From NCBI GenBank assembly GCA_963618735.1, contig CAVEUM010000008.1, positions 1 to 64,000 on the forward strand: a stretch of DNA of 64,000 nt, given 5' to 3'. The position numbers and the translations under genes were made by a program. This DNA comes from CAKUFA01 sp963618735 (lineage in GTDB: Bacteria > Bacillota > Clostridia > Christensenellales > Aristaeellaceae). This document shows, piece by piece, positions 8,582-16,279 of this stretch (position 1 is the first letter of the stretch; every line of letters begins with the position of its first letter). Below the pieces are notes generated by a model that worked only from the letters and a program-made list of their open reading frames with translations, searched no databases and was not told the origin of the DNA.

Positions 8582-9988
8582 TCAGCCAATGCTGCCTTTC
8601 ATTTCAAGTCGAATCAGATTGTTCATTTCCACGGCGTATTCCAGCGGAAGTTCCTTGGACACGTTGTCTGCAAAGCCGCTGACAATCAGTGCGCGGGCAT
8701 CTTCTTCGCTCATGCCGCGGCTCATCAGGTAGAACACGGCCTCGTTGCTGATGGAGCCAATCTTCGCCTCATGACCGATGGCCGCGTCACGGGTGCGAAT
8801 GTCCATGGCGGGGATGGTATCGGAGCGGGAAATGGAGTCCAGCATCAGGCTCTGGCAGTTGACCGCACTCTTGGCACCGGTAGCACCCTTCTGCACCACC
8901 ACACTGGAGCGGAAAGTACTGATGCCGCCGGACTTGCTGATGGAACGGGTATTCATGTACGAACTGGTATCACGGCCGGCATGCACTACTTTGGCGCCCG
9001 TGTCCAGGTTCTGGCCAGCACCGGCAAAGGTGACGCCGGTGAATTCCATGCGGGAATGGTCGCCCTTCAGCACGCTCATGGGGTACAGGCAGCCTACATG
9101 GGATCCAAAAGAGCCGGAAACCCACTCGATGACGCCGTTCTCTTCCACCAGGGCACGTTTGGTGTTCAAATTGTACATGTTCTTGGACCAGTTTTCAATG
9201 GTGGAATAGCGGAGCTTGGCGTTCTTCTTCACATACAGCTCTACACAGCCAGCGTGCAGGTTGGCCACGTTGTACTTGGGGGCAGAGCAGCCTTCGATGA
9301 AGTGCAGGCTGGCACCCTCGTCCACGATGATCAGCGTATGCTCGAACTGACCGGCGCCCTTGGCATTCAGGCGGAAATAGCTCTGCAGGGGAATCTCCAC
9401 CTGCACGCCCTTGGGCACATACACGAAGGATCCGCCAGACCACACTGCGCCGTGAAGGGCGGCAAACTTGTGATCCCGTGGGGTGACCAGCTTCATGAAA
9501 TACTTCTGCACCATGTCGGCATATTCGCCGTGAAGGGCGCTTTCCATGTCCGTGTACACCACACCCTGCGCAGCCACTTCTTCGCGGACGTTGTGGTATA
9601 CCAGCTCGGAGTCATATTGTGCGCCCACACCAGCCAAACTCTTGCGTTCTGCCTCGGGGATGCCCAAACGCTCGAAGGTTTCCTTAATGTCTTCAGGAAC
9701 GTTCTTCCAGTCGTTCTGCATTTTCGTATTGGGACGGACGTAGGTGGCGATGTGCGCCATGTCCAGTCCCTCAATGCTGGGACCCCAGTCGGGGATGGGC
9801 ATTTCATTATAAATCTGCAGGGATTGCAGACGGAATTGCTGCATCCACACAGGGTCATTCTTTTCCTTGGACAGCTTATCCACGATGTCGGGGGTCAGAC
9901 CCTCCTCCAGACGGTAAGCGTCCTTTTCCTCGTCCCGAATGTCATAGACACTGCGGTCGATGTCCTCTACGTAGCTCTTTTCCTTCAT
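8582..9988 (-). CDS. sufB: Fe-S scaffold protein SufB
   Basis: A 468-residue SufB with the conserved N-terminal region (WMQQFRLQSLQIYNEMPIPD), the central beta-helix, and the C-terminal GHEAKIGSISNEAVFYLMSRG block. With SufC and SufD it forms the complex on which Fe-S clusters are built. Its position after sufC and before sufD is the standard order. Length is normal. Confidence 0.97.
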   Translation of the reverse strand: MKEKSYVEDIDRSVYDIRDEEKDAYRLEEGLTPDIVDKLSKEKNDPVWMQQFRLQSLQIYNEMPIPDWGPSIEGLDMAHIATYVRPNTKMQNDWKNVPEDIKETFERLGIPEAERKSLAGVGAQYDSELVYHNVREEVAAQGVVYTDMESALHGEYADMVQKYFMKLVTPRDHKFAALHGAVWSGGSFVYVPKGVQVEIPLQSYFRLNAKGAGQFEHTLIIVDEGASLHFIEGCSAPKYNVANLHAGCVELYVKKNAKLRYSTIENWSKNMYNLNTKRALVEENGVIEWVSGSFGSHVGCLYPMSVLKGDHSRMEFTGVTFAGAGQNLDTGAKVVHAGRDTSSYMNTRSISKSGGISTFRSSVVVQKGATGAKSAVNCQSLMLDSISRSDTIPAMDIRTRDAAIGHEAKIGSISNEAVFYLMSRGMSEEDARALIVSGFADNVSKELPLEYAVEMNNLIRLEMKGSIG

Positions 9989-10003
9989 TTGCTTGCGTCT
10001 CCC

Positions 10004-10756
10004 TCAGGCGTCACGCAGACTGCCGAAGCCCTTTTCGTTGATTTCATCCACCAGCTCGGCACCACCGTTGCGAACGATGACGCCTTCTTCCATCACATGG
10101 GTGGCATCTACGGTCAGCGCTTCCAGAATGCGGGTGGAGTGGGTGATGATGAGCAGGGAGCCATGGGTACGTTCACGGAACAGCTGCACGCCGCGGGACA
10201 CGGTACGCACGGCGTCCACATCCAGGCCGGAGTCCGTTTCATCCAGAATGGCCAGCTTGGGTTCCAGCATGAGCATCTGCAGAATCTCGGCCTTCTTCTT
10301 TTCGCCGCCGGAGAAGCCAACATTCAGGTCACGCTCGGCATAGGATTCGTCCATGGACAATAGCGCCATGGTTTCCTTCAGCTTCTTCTTAAAGTCCCAC
10401 AGGCGGAGACGGCTGCCGGTCTTCTGCTCCAGGGCACTGCGGATGAAGGCGCTCAGGGTGACGCCGGGAACCTCCAGCGGATTCTGGAAGGACAGGAAGA
10501 TGCCCTTCTTGGCGCGCTCGTTCACGGGCAGCTCGGTGATATCTTCGCCATCAAAAACGATGCGGCCTTCGGTGACGGTATAGTTGGGATTGCCGGTAAT
10601 AGCATAGCCCAGGGTAGATTTGCCTGTGCCGTTCGGGCCCATCAGCACGTGGGTCTCATCCTTGCCCACCGTCAGGTTAATGCCGTGGAGGATTTCCTTT
10701 TCTTCACCTACACGCACGTGCAAGTCATTGATCTCAAGGATCGGCTTATGATTCAT
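10004..10756 (-). CDS. sufC: SUF system ATPase SufC
   Basis: A 250-residue ABC-type ATPase with Walker A (GPNGTGKST), the SufC-type signature FSGGEKKKAEILQ and Walker B ending LDETDSGLD. It powers conformational changes in SufBCD. The start overlaps the Rrf2 gene by 11 bases, so regulator and operon are co-transcribed. Confidence 0.97.
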   Translation of the reverse strand: MNHKPILEINDLHVRVGEEKEILHGINLTVGKDETHVLMGPNGTGKSTLGYAITGNPNYTVTEGRIVFDGEDITELPVNERAKKGIFLSFQNPLEVPGVTLSAFIRSALEQKTGSRLRLWDFKKKLKETMALLSMDESYAERDLNVGFSGGEKKKAEILQMLMLEPKLAILDETDSGLDVDAVRTVSRGVQLFRERTHGSLLIITHSTRILEALTVDATHVMEEGVIVRNGGAELVDEINEKGFGSLRDA

Positions 10757-11210
10757 GATGCTCTACCTCACTATCGATGTCGGCTTGCGGGGCCGATGAT
10801 TTGATGTTTACAAAGTCCTTCAGGGTGTGACTGTCCAAATACGCGTTGATGGTCGTCTCAAGCCCCTGCCAGAAAGGAATCATGTCGCAGTCGCAATCGC
10901 AGTTGCCGCTGCATTTTTTCCCGTGATCCGCCAAACAGGACACGGGGGACAGACCCTCTTCCACCGCACGAAGAATCTCACCGGCGGTGTATTCCTCAGT
11001 CGGGCGAACCAGCTTGTAACCGCCGGATTTGCCCACCGTGCTTTTGACGAGTCCGCCCTTACAAAGCACCGTCATGATGCTCTCCAAATATTTGCGGGAC
11101 AGCTTCAGCCGCTCAGCAATATCATTCAAGGAAAGATAGCCTTCGTCGCTGTGCCGTGCCATGTCCGTCATGACCCGCAACGCGTATCGGCCTTTGGATG
11201 AAATCATCAT
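10746..11210 (-). CDS. Rrf2-family regulator of the suf operon
   Basis: A 154-residue winged-helix Rrf2 protein (SSKGRYALRVMTDMA start, helix-turn-helix LSLNDIAERLKLSRKYLE). A cysteine-rich loop CLADHGKKCSGNCDCDCD is where IscR/NsrR-like proteins bind an Fe-S cluster. As first gene of the suf operon it likely senses Fe-S status and controls its own operon. The ATG at 11210 follows AAAGGAGG; a longer reading frame upstream lacks support. The loop has five cysteines, more than the three usual for IscR. Confidence 0.9.
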   Translation of the reverse strand: MMISSKGRYALRVMTDMARHSDEGYLSLNDIAERLKLSRKYLESIMTVLCKGGLVKSTVGKSGGYKLVRPTEEYTAGEILRAVEEGLSPVSCLADHGKKCSGNCDCDCDMIPFWQGLETTINAYLDSHTLKDFVNIKSSAPQADIDSEVEHHES

Positions 11211-11262
11211 AGGCGATGCCCTCCTTTCAGGAAAATCACGGTTTCTATACCGCAACATAGGC

Positions 11263-11291
11263 ATTATAAGCATAAACTCCTACAACGTCAA
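11263..11291 (-). promoter_or_regulatory. suf operon promoter
   Basis: TTGACG-17-TATAAT on the minus strand, about 50 bases upstream of the Rrf2 start. A dyad CTAT-N8-ATAG (11245-11260) lies just downstream of the -10 and could be an Rrf2 operator. Confidence 0.85.
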
Positions 11292-11354
11292 TAGGAATTG
11301 AAAATCATTTTTGCAACAGATGAAGAAATGTGAGAGAATACGCCGAAAAGCATG

Positions 11355-11390
11355 AAAAAAGACCGCGCATCCGAAAAAAGATGCGCAGTC
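11355..11390 (-). terminator. Intrinsic terminator of deoC
   Basis: GACTGCGCATC and GATGCGCGGTC pair on the minus strand (one mismatch), followed by TTTTTT. Confidence 0.85.
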
Positions 11391-11413
11391 ATCATGATGA
11401 ATGGGGGAGAAAA

Positions 11414-12145
11414 TCAATAGCCGCCTTCCATGTCCTTCAGGTCGGTGATTTCCTTCAGCGTGCCTTCAGCATAGCGCTTCTCAGCCTCTGCCATGATTTT
11501 TTCCGTAGCGCTGACGCCGCAACGGCTTGCGCCTACAGCACGGGCAGAAAGCACCGTGTCCAAATCGCGAATGCCGCCAGAGCCCTTCACACGCACATTG
11601 GCGGAAACGTTGGCGCGCATGAGCTTCAGATCCTCAATGGTGCAGCCCTTGGAGCCGTAGCCGGTGGAGGTCTTCACAAAATCAGCCCCTGCTGCTTCGC
11701 TGAGCTTGCAGGCACGAACCTTCTCCTCATCCGTCAGGTAGCAGGTTTCCAGAATGACCTTCAGGATCGCACCATGGGCATGGGCAATCTCGGCCAGCTG
11801 GTGGATTTCATCCTGCACATAGGCATCATCGCCGTGCTTCAGCTTGCCGATGTTCAGCACCATGTCCAGCTCTTCGCAGCCTTCTTCCAGAGCCAGCTTG
11901 CTCTCGGCTACCTTGATGGCCGTTTCATGGGAACCATGGGGGAAGCCGATGACTGTGCAGACCTTAACCGTGCTGCCCTTGAGCATTTCGGCAAGGATCG
12001 GTACATCGCAGGGACGGGCGCAAACGCTGGCACAATCATACTTCAGGGCAACCTCGCAGCCGTGGCGGATGTCGTCCTCAGTGAGATAAGGCTGGAGGGT
12101 AGAATGATCCAGCATCTTGGCAATATCATGGGGAGTAATGGACAT
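11414..12145 (-). CDS. deoC: Deoxyribose-phosphate aldolase
   Basis: A 243-residue class I aldolase that cleaves 2-deoxyribose 5-phosphate to glyceraldehyde 3-phosphate and acetaldehyde, in deoxynucleoside breakdown. The Schiff-base lysine is in FVKTSTGYG and the second active-site lysine in VRVKGSGGIR; VIGFPHG and ELDMVLNIG are also typical. The ATG at 12145 follows AAAGGAGG. It stands alone, without the usual deo/nucleoside phosphorylase neighbours. Confidence 0.95.
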   Translation of the reverse strand: MSITPHDIAKMLDHSTLQPYLTEDDIRHGCEVALKYDCASVCARPCDVPILAEMLKGSTVKVCTVIGFPHGSHETAIKVAESKLALEEGCEELDMVLNIGKLKHGDDAYVQDEIHQLAEIAHAHGAILKVILETCYLTDEEKVRACKLSEAAGADFVKTSTGYGSKGCTIEDLKLMRANVSANVRVKGSGGIRDLDTVLSARAVGASRCGVSATEKIMAEAEKRYAEGTLKEITDLKDMEGGY

Positions 12146-12292
12146 AGGAAAGTCCTCCTTTAATTCGCAGTCTCTTAAAGACATTCGACATCGGAAGGGG
12201 GATTCCCTGCCTTGGGGAAAAAACAATGCAGAAAAAGGGGTGAAATTCCTTTCCTGCAGGATGCTTTTTGATGGCTACTGCTATGCAGCTAT

Positions 12293-12421
12293 AAAAAGAG
12301 ACGACATCTCATTGAAAGACATCGCCTACAATGGTTTTCGGGGTGGGCGCGGGAGGGAGCTTTTGACACAAAAGCTGCCCTCCCGCATCTCCTTGCGCTA
12401 ATGCCAGAGGGCTTTCCGATC
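12293..12421. repeat. Intergenic repeat element, copy A
   Basis: Shares with two other loci (16176-16270 and 26915-27008) a core palindrome with arms GGGAGGG..GCTTTTG and CAAAAGC..CCCTCCC (here 12351-12384), a TTTTCGGGG link and a locus-specific hairpin. It lies 3' of the copper-chaperone-like gene, on the far side of the assembly gap, which directly abuts it. The variable hairpin in this copy pairs partly through G-U. Confidence 0.75.
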
Positions 12422-12565
12422 NNNNNNNNNNNNNNNNNNNNNNNNNNNNNNNNNNNNNNNNNNNNNNNNNNNNNNNNNNNNNNNNNNNNNNNNNNNNNNN
12501 NNNNNNNNNNNNNNNNNNNNNNNNNNNNNNNNNNNNNNNNNNNNNNNNNNNNNNNNNNNNNNNNN
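12422..12565. other. Assembly gap (144 N)
   Basis: Unresolved bases directly next to repeat copy A. The gap probably reflects the repeat breaking the assembly. The true length may differ from 144. The interval 12146-12571 otherwise holds the deoC leader and repeat A; no gene is seen. Confidence 0.99.
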
Positions 12566-12571
12566 CTGCCA

Positions 12572-12835
12572 TCACTTATGCAGGAAACTGAAGAGACCCT
12601 TCTTGGCTGCTTCCTCGCCGCGGGTAATGGTGCCGACCTTGTAGCCAGTGTCGCCAATGGTCTTCAGCAGCTTGTCATCAGCAATGTCGTTTTCGGTGAT
12701 GATGACCGTTTCGCCCTTGCTGCGGGAAGAAGAAACCTTCTTGATATCAGGGAAAGCACGGCGCACCGCATCGTTAATGTGGCTTTCACACATGCCGCAC
12801 ATCATGCCATCAACCTTGACCGTGATTTTCATCAT
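12572..12835 (-). CDS. Heavy-metal-associated (CopZ-like) protein
   Basis: An 87-residue HMA-domain protein with the metal-binding motif GMMCGMCESH (MxCxxC) in the first beta-alpha loop and the usual ferredoxin-like fold pattern. HMA proteins of this size carry Cu(I) or another soft metal to a P-type ATPase; no such ATPase is in this window. A basic Ser/Arg patch (SSSRSKGE) and the tail FSFLHK are unusual. It has its own promoter at the end of the NapH-like gene. Two ATGs occur in tandem; the first is given. Confidence 0.85.
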   Translation of the reverse strand: MMKITVKVDGMMCGMCESHINDAVRRAFPDIKKVSSSRSKGETVIITENDIADDKLLKTIGDTGYKVGTITRGEEAAKKGLFSFLHK

Positions 12836-12905
12836 GAGAAATTCATCCTTTCTTGCATTGCTGCTTCAAAGGAACAGCAGTTTATGACAACTAACTGCAG
12901 GAGCA

Positions 12906-12932
12906 GAAAAAGCGCGTTTCTTCAACGCGCCT
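12906..12932 (-). terminator. Hairpin with T-run downstream of the NapH-like gene
   Basis: GGCGCGTT and AACGCGC pair on the minus strand, followed by TTTTT. It lies after the NapH-like gene but also just downstream of the promoter for the HMA gene, so it could terminate the former or attenuate the latter. Confidence 0.65.
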
Positions 12933-12934
12933 TC

Positions 12935-12963
12935 ATTATAGGATAGATGGGGGAGGATGTCAA
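12935..12963 (-). promoter_or_regulatory. Promoter of the HMA (CopZ-like) gene
   Basis: TTGACA-17-TATAAT on the minus strand, beginning within a few bases of the NapH-like stop codon. The predicted transcript would start inside a hairpin (12906-12932). Confidence 0.8.
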
Positions 12964-12966
12964 GCA

Positions 12967-13836
12967 TTACAGTCCCAGCAGAAGAACCAGCACGATCAGC
13001 AAAGCAATCATCAGCAGAATCTTCAGCCAGGTGAGCCCTGTCCATCCAAAGAGGGAAAGCCTGGGCTTGTGCTGATAGCAGGCTTCCACGCAACGGTGGC
13101 AGCTGAAGCATTCGCCGCTGGTGATGACATCTTCCTGATTCAGCGTCAGATCGGCGGGGCACTTGCTGCTGCAAAGCTTGCATTTGCCGCAGGCTTTGAA
13201 GGAGCCGCTGGCGGCGCTGGGCTTCTTCAGCCGAAGCAGCAGGGCAGGCGGAAGAATGGAGAAAATGGCGCCCATGGGGCAGAGAAAACGACAGAAAAAG
13301 CGCGGCACAGCGGCCATGCCGATGATGATCAGCACCAGAACCACATAGCCAATGACATAATCCGCGGAAGGAATGTTTCCGCCGACAAACTGGGCAAACA
13401 CATTCCAGGGGCTAATGTCGTGCAGGGACTGCTGATTTCCCGTAGCGCAGATGGCCAGAATGGCGATGAGCACCACGTACTTGATGTACTTCATCCACCG
13501 CGGGGGCTGGACAGGCTTTATCTTCACGCCCATCTTCTTTTTCAGCCAGCCGGCCATGGCGTAGACGAGATCACCCAAAGCACCAAAGGAGCAGGCATAG
13601 CCGCAGAATACGCGGCCAAAGAGAAATGTGAAGGCGGTGAGGAGAATCAGCGTTGTGATGTGCGCGGAGAGTTCCAGCACCTCACCGCCACCCATGGAGG
13701 CCGCAATGGACTTCGCTCCGCCAAAGGCAGAGGTGAACAGCCCGGGGGCGAGAAAGAAAAACACGATCTGACTCAGCACCCGCAGCATGGTGATGGCATG
13801 TTTCTTCAGAAAAGCAAACATTTTCTTGAAATTCAT
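12967..13836 (-). CDS. NapH/NosR-like membrane polyferredoxin
   Basis: A 289-residue membrane protein with about five membrane helices. Two intramembrane cysteine motifs (FCGYACSFG and FCRFLCPMG) are typical of NapH/NosR/CcoG-type proteins. Two [4Fe-4S] motifs follow (CGKCKLCSSKCP and CFSCHRCVEAC), and the C-terminus is a membrane anchor. Such proteins pass electrons from the quinol or cytosolic side to extracytoplasmic acceptors. The gene overlaps the single FMN-binding protein by four bases, so the likely acceptor is that flavin. No nitrate or nitrous oxide reductase is nearby, so nap/nos naming is not warranted. Confidence 0.9.
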   Translation of the reverse strand: MNFKKMFAFLKKHAITMLRVLSQIVFFFLAPGLFTSAFGGAKSIAASMGGGEVLELSAHITTLILLTAFTFLFGRVFCGYACSFGALGDLVYAMAGWLKKKMGVKIKPVQPPRWMKYIKYVVLIAILAICATGNQQSLHDISPWNVFAQFVGGNIPSADYVIGYVVLVLIIIGMAAVPRFFCRFLCPMGAIFSILPPALLLRLKKPSAASGSFKACGKCKLCSSKCPADLTLNQEDVITSGECFSCHRCVEACYQHKPRLSLFGWTGLTWLKILLMIALLIVLVLLLGL

Positions 13837-14252
13837 TTTGCCGCCTCCTCCAGCGCGTCATCCACGGCGTCCAGAATGCCCCAGGTGGTGGAGGTGGAAC
13901 CGGAAATGGCGTCCAAGTCGGTGTGCTGCACGTCAATGACTTTGGTGATGATCTTTCGGGCATCCCGAAGATACGGCTTGTCCTCGCCTTCAGCAGAGGT
14001 GACTGTGATGCCGACAATGTAGCCGTTGCTCACGGTCACTTCCACATCAATCATGCCGCCATAGCCTTCGCCGCTGCCTGTGTAGACGCCGTCCTTTAAT
14101 GGGCCGGGATCCAGCTCCGCATAGGCGGCCGCTGCATCACTCAGAAGCGGATCTGCGTCCGACTGATTCAGATGCACAAGCTGATAAGCACCAATGCACA
14201 CAAGCAGGCTGAGGGTCAGAACCCAGCGCAGCAAGATGGATTTCGTTTTCAA
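13833..14252 (-). CDS. Single-domain FMN-binding (flavinylated) membrane-anchored protein
   Basis: A 139-residue protein with one N-terminal membrane anchor and an FMN-binding domain ending in DAISGSTSTTWGILDAV. The SGST variant of the SGAT motif provides the threonine for covalent FMN. It probably receives FMN from the ApbE encoded at 4.4-5.4 kb, the only ApbE in the window. The start is a TTG at 14252 with GGAGG eight bases upstream; the longer frame to 14306 also begins with TTG but has no site. Translationally coupled to the NapH-like gene, so the pair likely forms a membrane electron-transfer unit. Confidence 0.85.
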   Translation of the reverse strand: MKTKSILLRWVLTLSLLVCIGAYQLVHLNQSDADPLLSDAAAAYAELDPGPLKDGVYTGSGEGYGGMIDVEVTVSNGYIVGITVTSAEGEDKPYLRDARKIITKVIDVQHTDLDAISGSTSTTWGILDAVDDALEEAAK

Positions 14253-14284
14253 GAACGATCCCTCCAAAGATCCGTGAATAAACG

Positions 14285-14314
14285 AAAAATTAGCCGCGGC
14301 GATCAACCGTGGCT
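14285..14314 (-). terminator. Second hairpin between Tp47-like and FMN-binding genes
   Basis: AGCCaCGG and CCGcGGCT pair on the minus strand (loop of seven), followed by AATTTTT. It is 30 bases upstream of the FMN-binding gene, so it may be a partial terminator reducing expression of the downstream pair. Confidence 0.55.
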
Positions 14315-14320
14315 TCTAAG

Positions 14321-14366
14321 GAAAAATGTACGTCTGAGCCGCAGCTTTTTCCCTGCGGCTCAGACG
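14321..14366 (-). terminator. Terminator-like hairpin after the Tp47-like gene
   Basis: A perfect 14-bp stem, CGTCTGAGCCGCAG and its complement, followed on the minus strand by TACATTTTT. It directly follows the Tp47-like stop codon. Confidence 0.75.
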
Positions 14367-14373
14367 GTTTTGC

Positions 14374-16038
14374 TTATTCAGCGGGGGCGTAGTGGAATTC
14401 CACTTCAACCTCGGATGCAACGTCGGAGGCGATGGTCACGGTATAGTGGATGTCGGTGGGCAGCTCCTTGCCGGATACATCGAAGGACACCGTCAGCACG
14501 CCATCGTTGTTCTCCACAGCGGAAGCAGACTCGCACAGCACCACGGTTTCAGCCTTGCGGCCAGAGCCCTGGGTGTAGGACAGCGTGTAGGAAGCAACGT
14601 TTTCCAGACCAGCCAGATAAGAAGCGGTCACGGACTCGTCGTTGGAAACCTTCACGCCTTCGGTGCTCAGCTGAACCTTCATCTCGGTTTCGCCATCGGC
14701 CAGGGCGGGAACATCATCCTCGGCCACCGTGGGGGTCTTGTAGTCCAGCACCAGGCTGTCAGCTTCCACCGTCACATCAGCATAGCCTTCGGAAATCAGG
14801 GTGATGCGATAGTCGCCGTTGCCCAGGTTAGCGAAACGCTCGAAGCTGTTGGTGATGGATACTTCGATGTAGTTGCCATGGTTGAAGGAGAAGTAGCAGT
14901 CCTTGTGGAGCATGTTGCCGGCAAACACGTCGTCCTCGGTATCGAACACGCCGTCAGCGCCAGCCCACTGCAGCTTGGCACCCTGGAAGTGCAGGGCATA
15001 GTCCATGAAGCTAGCCAGCTTGTCGCCGGCTTCTTTGTTCTCGGCATAGGTGGCCTTTTCTTCACCCTCGTACAGGGTGTTCAGGGTTTCCTCGTCCAGG
15101 CTGGCCACAGAGCCCTTGGTGTAGCCATCAAAGGCGTCCAGGTAAACATACATGGTCAGGTCGGCATAACCATCGCCGTGTGCCATGGGCTTGGTGCCGT
15201 TCGCACCAGTGCCCAGATACGCAGTACCAGCACTCTTCACCTGAGCGTTGGCATTCACTTCACGGGCGCTGTAAACACCGTTGGCATACAGCTCTTTGCA
15301 GGCGTAGGAGGTCATTTCGCTTTCGTCCACAAAGGTGATTTTCTCATACTGTGCCATGAAGGCATCCAGCTGGGCATTCGCGGTGCCGGCTTCGGTCAGT
15401 GCCTGAGCGGCTTCCACGGTGGACTTCTTTACCTTCACGGGAACACTCTTCAGGCCAACAATCTGGTAACCTGCAACGCTCTCAGTGTACACGGTGTTGG
15501 TGTCGGGGGTGTAGCCGGTGCTGTTGTCCGCATCCAGACGAGTGTTGGAGCCCAGCACAATACCGGGAACCTCGTTGGTGTTCACATTCAGGCTGTAGCC
15601 GGTGGGGGCGTTCTCATCAGCGACGATTTCATTGTTGAAAACGTACTTGCTGCCGTCATCTTCCTTCACTTCCACCACGTTGGCGAAGCTAGCGCGGAAC
15701 AGGCCATAGCCAACCGTTGCACGGGATACAACATCGTACATGCCGCTGTCGTTGTCCCAGGTGTTCTTCTGCACACCGGCATAGGGGTCGGCATCATCGG
15801 CGGAAGAATAGCTGTAGTGCAGGTACTCTTCGCTCGTGGCGGTCAGGTCGGGATTCTCGGTGTCAAAGGTGTCGCAAGCGGCGGGATTTTCAATCTCACC
15901 ATACCAGAAGTCGGCATAAGACATCTGGGTGTAACCGTACAGGTATTCGGTGGACTCGGTGGCTTCCGTTTCCGCGGAAACGCTGACCGTGCCGAGCATG
16001 AGTGCTGCGCAGAGCGCAAGGGCAAGCTGCTTCTTCAT
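14374..16038 (-). CDS. Secreted Tp47-like protein
   Basis: A 554-residue exported protein with signal peptide (cleavage after SVSA) and no lipobox. Several blocks match my recollection of the Treponema pallidum 47-kDa lipoprotein Tp47: YGYTQMSYADFWYGEI, DSGMYDVVSRATVGYGLFR, and the later DYRITLISEGYADVTVEA. Tp47 has been described as a penicillin-binding protein with beta-lactamase activity, without classical PBP motifs; none are seen here. The neighbours are redox proteins (FMN-binding, NapH-like), so a role in extracytoplasmic redox or metal handling is at least as likely. Start at 16038 with GGAGG; an upstream in-frame extension runs through the promoter and is rejected. Confidence 0.75.
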   Translation of the reverse strand: MKKQLALALCAALMLGTVSVSAETEATESTEYLYGYTQMSYADFWYGEIENPAACDTFDTENPDLTATSEEYLHYSYSSADDADPYAGVQKNTWDNDSGMYDVVSRATVGYGLFRASFANVVEVKEDDGSKYVFNNEIVADENAPTGYSLNVNTNEVPGIVLGSNTRLDADNSTGYTPDTNTVYTESVAGYQIVGLKSVPVKVKKSTVEAAQALTEAGTANAQLDAFMAQYEKITFVDESEMTSYACKELYANGVYSAREVNANAQVKSAGTAYLGTGANGTKPMAHGDGYADLTMYVYLDAFDGYTKGSVASLDEETLNTLYEGEEKATYAENKEAGDKLASFMDYALHFQGAKLQWAGADGVFDTEDDVFAGNMLHKDCYFSFNHGNYIEVSITNSFERFANLGNGDYRITLISEGYADVTVEADSLVLDYKTPTVAEDDVPALADGETEMKVQLSTEGVKVSNDESVTASYLAGLENVASYTLSYTQGSGRKAETVVLCESASAVENNDGVLTVSFDVSGKELPTDIHYTVTIASDVASEVEVEFHYAPAE

Positions 16039-16072
16039 GTTAACCCTCCTCAATGATTGAAAGTTATCATGT

Positions 16073-16095
16073 GCTAATAAATTAGCCATGACTAA
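16073..16095. promoter_or_regulatory. Overlapping dyads, candidate metalloregulator operator
   Basis: TTAGCCATGACTAA (16082-16095) and GCTAATAAATTAGC (16073-16086) overlap just downstream of the Tp47-like -10 box. The 14-mer TTAG-N6-CTAA resembles DtxR/IdeR-type boxes and recurs at 59213-59226 upstream of the nitrogenase-like operon. Confidence 0.55.
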
Positions 16096-16108
16096 CATAA
16101 CGTTCGCG

Positions 16109-16137
16109 AGTATAGCATAGTATAAGCTAACTGTCAA
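16109..16137 (-). promoter_or_regulatory. Promoter of the Tp47-like gene
   Basis: TTGACA-17-TATACT on the minus strand, with a leader of about 65 bases that contains the TTAG/CTAA dyads. Confidence 0.85.
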
Positions 16138-16175
16138 CCACAATATGAAAGAAGTGTGCAATCGCTGCAATGAAA

Positions 16176-16270
16176 ATAAAAAAGGTGATGACTCCATATA
16201 GAATCATCACCTTTTGTTCTTTTTGGGGGGTGGTGCAGGAGGAAACTTCTCTCAGAAAAGCTGCCCTCCC
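16176..16270. repeat. Intergenic repeat element, copy B
   Basis: A hairpin GGTGATGA/TCATCACC (16184-16211), then TTTTTGGGG and a degenerate core ending AAAAGC-GCCCTCCC. It lies immediately 3' of the repeat-rich protein gene. The core palindrome is more diverged than in copies A and C. On the minus strand the hairpin is followed by TTTTTT and serves as that gene's terminator. Confidence 0.7.
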
Positions 16271-16279
16271 GAAAAACGA

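Noticed and set aside
12146..12292. Riboswitch in the deoC leader
   Set aside because: The leader has some short stems but no recognisable riboswitch core; the nearby structures belong to repeat copy A.
12401..12946. Frame running through the N gap
   Set aside because: Continuity across unknown bases is artificial, and it is antisense to the HMA gene.
14374..16038. Classical penicillin-binding protein or serine beta-lactamase
   Set aside because: No SxxK, SxN or KTG motif arrangement was found; only Tp47-type similarity is supported.
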